A model generated the notes under the pieces. That model was given only the letters and a program-made list of their open reading frames with translations, had not been told where the DNA came from and did not search any database. 6,007 nucleotides of DNA from Gammaproteobacteria bacterium (GTDB lineage: Bacteria > Pseudomonadota > Gammaproteobacteria > Pseudomonadales > UBA3067), in NCBI GenBank assembly GCA_019090565.1, contig JAHRVS010000074.1:1-6007 (forward strand). Direction: 5' to 3'. The number at the start of each line of letters is the position of its first letter. The stretch's first letter is position 1. The translations under genes and the position numbers were made by a program. This document shows, in pieces, positions 4,785 to 6,007 of the stretch.

Positions 4785-6007
4785 ATGGTTCGGGGGGCAG
4801 TACCAAAAGCTAAAAAAGCACAGGATTTGCTGGAAGACCCTGAGGGCGCATGCTTGTTTCAGCTTACTGTGCCGATGATCATTGGTATCGTAGCGATTAT
4901 GGTGTTTAACCTGATTGATGCGTTTTACATCGGAATGCTAGGGGCAAAGCCACTAGCCGCTATGGCCTTTATGGTTCCCATTTCGGCAGGGGTGTTTGCT
5001 TTAAATCTTGGCCTCTCATCGGGCACATCTGCTGTTCTAGCGCCTGTCTTTGGCGCAGGTGATCGGCTTCAGGCTCGCCGAATTCTTACTCATGCGCTTT
5101 TTCTTTCGGTGATAGTGCTTGGGGTCGTCTCTTTAGTGGGTCAGCTGTATGTGGAGCCTATTTTTCGGGCCATGGGTGCAGATGATGAGCTGCTTCCCTA
5201 TATTCAGGATTACCTGTCTGTCTGGTTTATGGGGATTATGGTGCTGGTGGTGCCCATGGTCTGTAATGGGGCTTTGCGTGCCAGCGGTGACACAAAGTCC
5301 CCCAGTTTTATTATGTCTGTTTCAGCGCTTATCAACGGAGTTTTGGATCCATTGCTTATCTTCGGTGTTGGCCCCTTCCCTGAGTTGGGCATGAAGGGGG
5401 CTGCGCTCTCATCGGTGTTTGCTTGGGCGTTTTCTTGCGCTGCAGCGCTCACCATTGTCATTCGTCGAGAGAACCTGATTGAATTTGTGGCACCTTCGTT
5501 ATCAAGGCTGCGTGAATCGTGGCGGCAGGTGCTTTCTATTGCTTTGCCTGCTTCGCTAAACAATTTGATGGCCCCCATTACGATGATGGTTATTGTTTCG
5601 TTGGTGGCTCAGTTTGGTGAGGCTGCGATTGCTGCAACGGGTGTTGGTGCACGTTTGGAGCCGATGCTCATGATTGTCGTTATGTCCATGGCCGCCGGCG
5701 TCGGCGTGATGGTAGGTCAAAATTATGGAGCAGGGAAATTACACAGGGTGAGAAGAACGGTTCAACTGGGTTTTCGCTTTGCGATATTGTGGCAACTTGG
5801 TGTCGCGCTTGTACTCATCCTTGCGTCTTCCTTGCTTGCAGGGTTGTTTACTGACGATGCGTCAGTTGCTGAGGTGCTGACGAGTTACTTATGGATACAG
5901 CCAATCAGCTTTGGCATGCTGGGAGTCTCAATGCTCTCCAATTCGGTACTGAATGCCTTGCGCCAGCCTATGGTGGCCATACTGATCAGTTTTTTGCGTT
6001 TGTTTGG
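4785..6007 (+). CDS. MATE family efflux transporter, 3' end outside window
   Basis: Open frame of 407 codons without a stop, cut by the window edge. MATE proteins are usually about 450 residues, so roughly the last helix or two are missing. The inner-membrane protein has about a dozen hydrophobic helices in two lobes. Family blocks are FNLIDAFYIGMLG at 41-53 (TM1), CNGALRASGDTKSP at 160-173, LINGVLDPLLIFG at 182-194 (TM6), GMKGAALSS at 202-210, VGQNYGAGK at 310-318 (start of the second lobe's repeat motif) and LNALRQP at 389-395. Asp45, Asn161, Asn184 and Asp188 fall where the N-lobe cation/proton residues of DinF-like MATEs such as PfMATE (D41, N157, N180, D184) lie, which suggests the DinF-like branch rather than NorM. 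MATEs export cationic drugs or metabolites in exchange for H+ or Na+. The substrate here cannot be told. The start is set by GGGAG five bases upstream. The gene is divergent from yaaA, with 203 bp between them. Confidence 0.93.
   Translation, partial: MVRGAVPKAKKAQDLLEDPEGACLFQLTVPMIIGIVAIMVFNLIDAFYIGMLGAKPLAAMAFMVPISAGVFALNLGLSSGTSAVLAPVFGAGDRLQARRILTHALFLSVIVLGVVSLVGQLYVEPIFRAMGADDELLPYIQDYLSVWFMGIMVLVVPMVCNGALRASGDTKSPSFIMSVSALINGVLDPLLIFGVGPFPELGMKGAALSSVFAWAFSCAAALTIVIRRENLIEFVAPSLSRLRESWRQVLSIALPASLNNLMAPITMMVIVSLVAQFGEAAIAATGVGARLEPMLMIVVMSMAAGVGVMVGQNYGAGKLHRVRRTVQLGFRFAILWQLGVALVLILASSLLAGLFTDDASVAEVLTSYLWIQPISFGMLGVSMLSNSVLNALRQPMVAILISFLRLF

Noticed and set aside
5210..5578. Open frame of 122 codons on the minus strand
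   Set aside because: It lies wholly inside the MATE gene, which shows clear family motifs on the plus strand. The translation resembles no family.

Overview
The window reads as a chromosomal stretch of a moderate-GC, probably marine gammaproteobacterium. The evidence is a YaaA of exactly the enterobacterial length and motif pattern, a membrane-bound hybrid histidine kinase of the BarA/ArcB style, and an orphan family-3 solute-binding protein of a kind common in Pseudomonas/Shewanella/Marinobacter-like genomes. No genus can be fixed from the sequence alone.

Layout from left to right. Bases 1-161 hold no gene: they contain what looks like the right half of an intrinsic terminator of a gene off the left edge, plus short words shared with a repeat element further on. 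Bases 162-2627 (+) encode a complete hybrid sensor kinase (two membrane segments, periplasmic sensor, HAMP, HisKA, HATPase_c, two receiver domains). Bases 2628-2911 are a convergent intergenic region with overlapping palindromes and an imperfect inverted-repeat element of about 118 bp. Bases 2912-3676 (-) encode a secreted solute-binding protein with no transporter next to it. Bases 3805-4581 (-) encode YaaA, which lies upstream of the binding-protein gene on the same strand. Bases 4582-4784 are a divergent promoter region with two hairpins. Bases 4785-6007 (+) encode a MATE-family multidrug/metabolite exporter that runs off the right edge with roughly the last tenth missing.

Nothing ties the four genes into one classical operon. 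The kinase and the binding protein are tail to tail. yaaA and the binding-protein gene are codirectional but 128 bp apart. yaaA and the MATE gene are divergent. A loose theme is environmental sensing and stress defence (signal kinase, ligand-binding protein, peroxide/iron protection, efflux), but a shared pathway is inference only. I see no phage gene, transposase, CRISPR array, tRNA or rRNA. The most interesting non-coding signal is the inverted-repeat element at 2703-2820. I do not find a convincing undescribed multi-gene system here.
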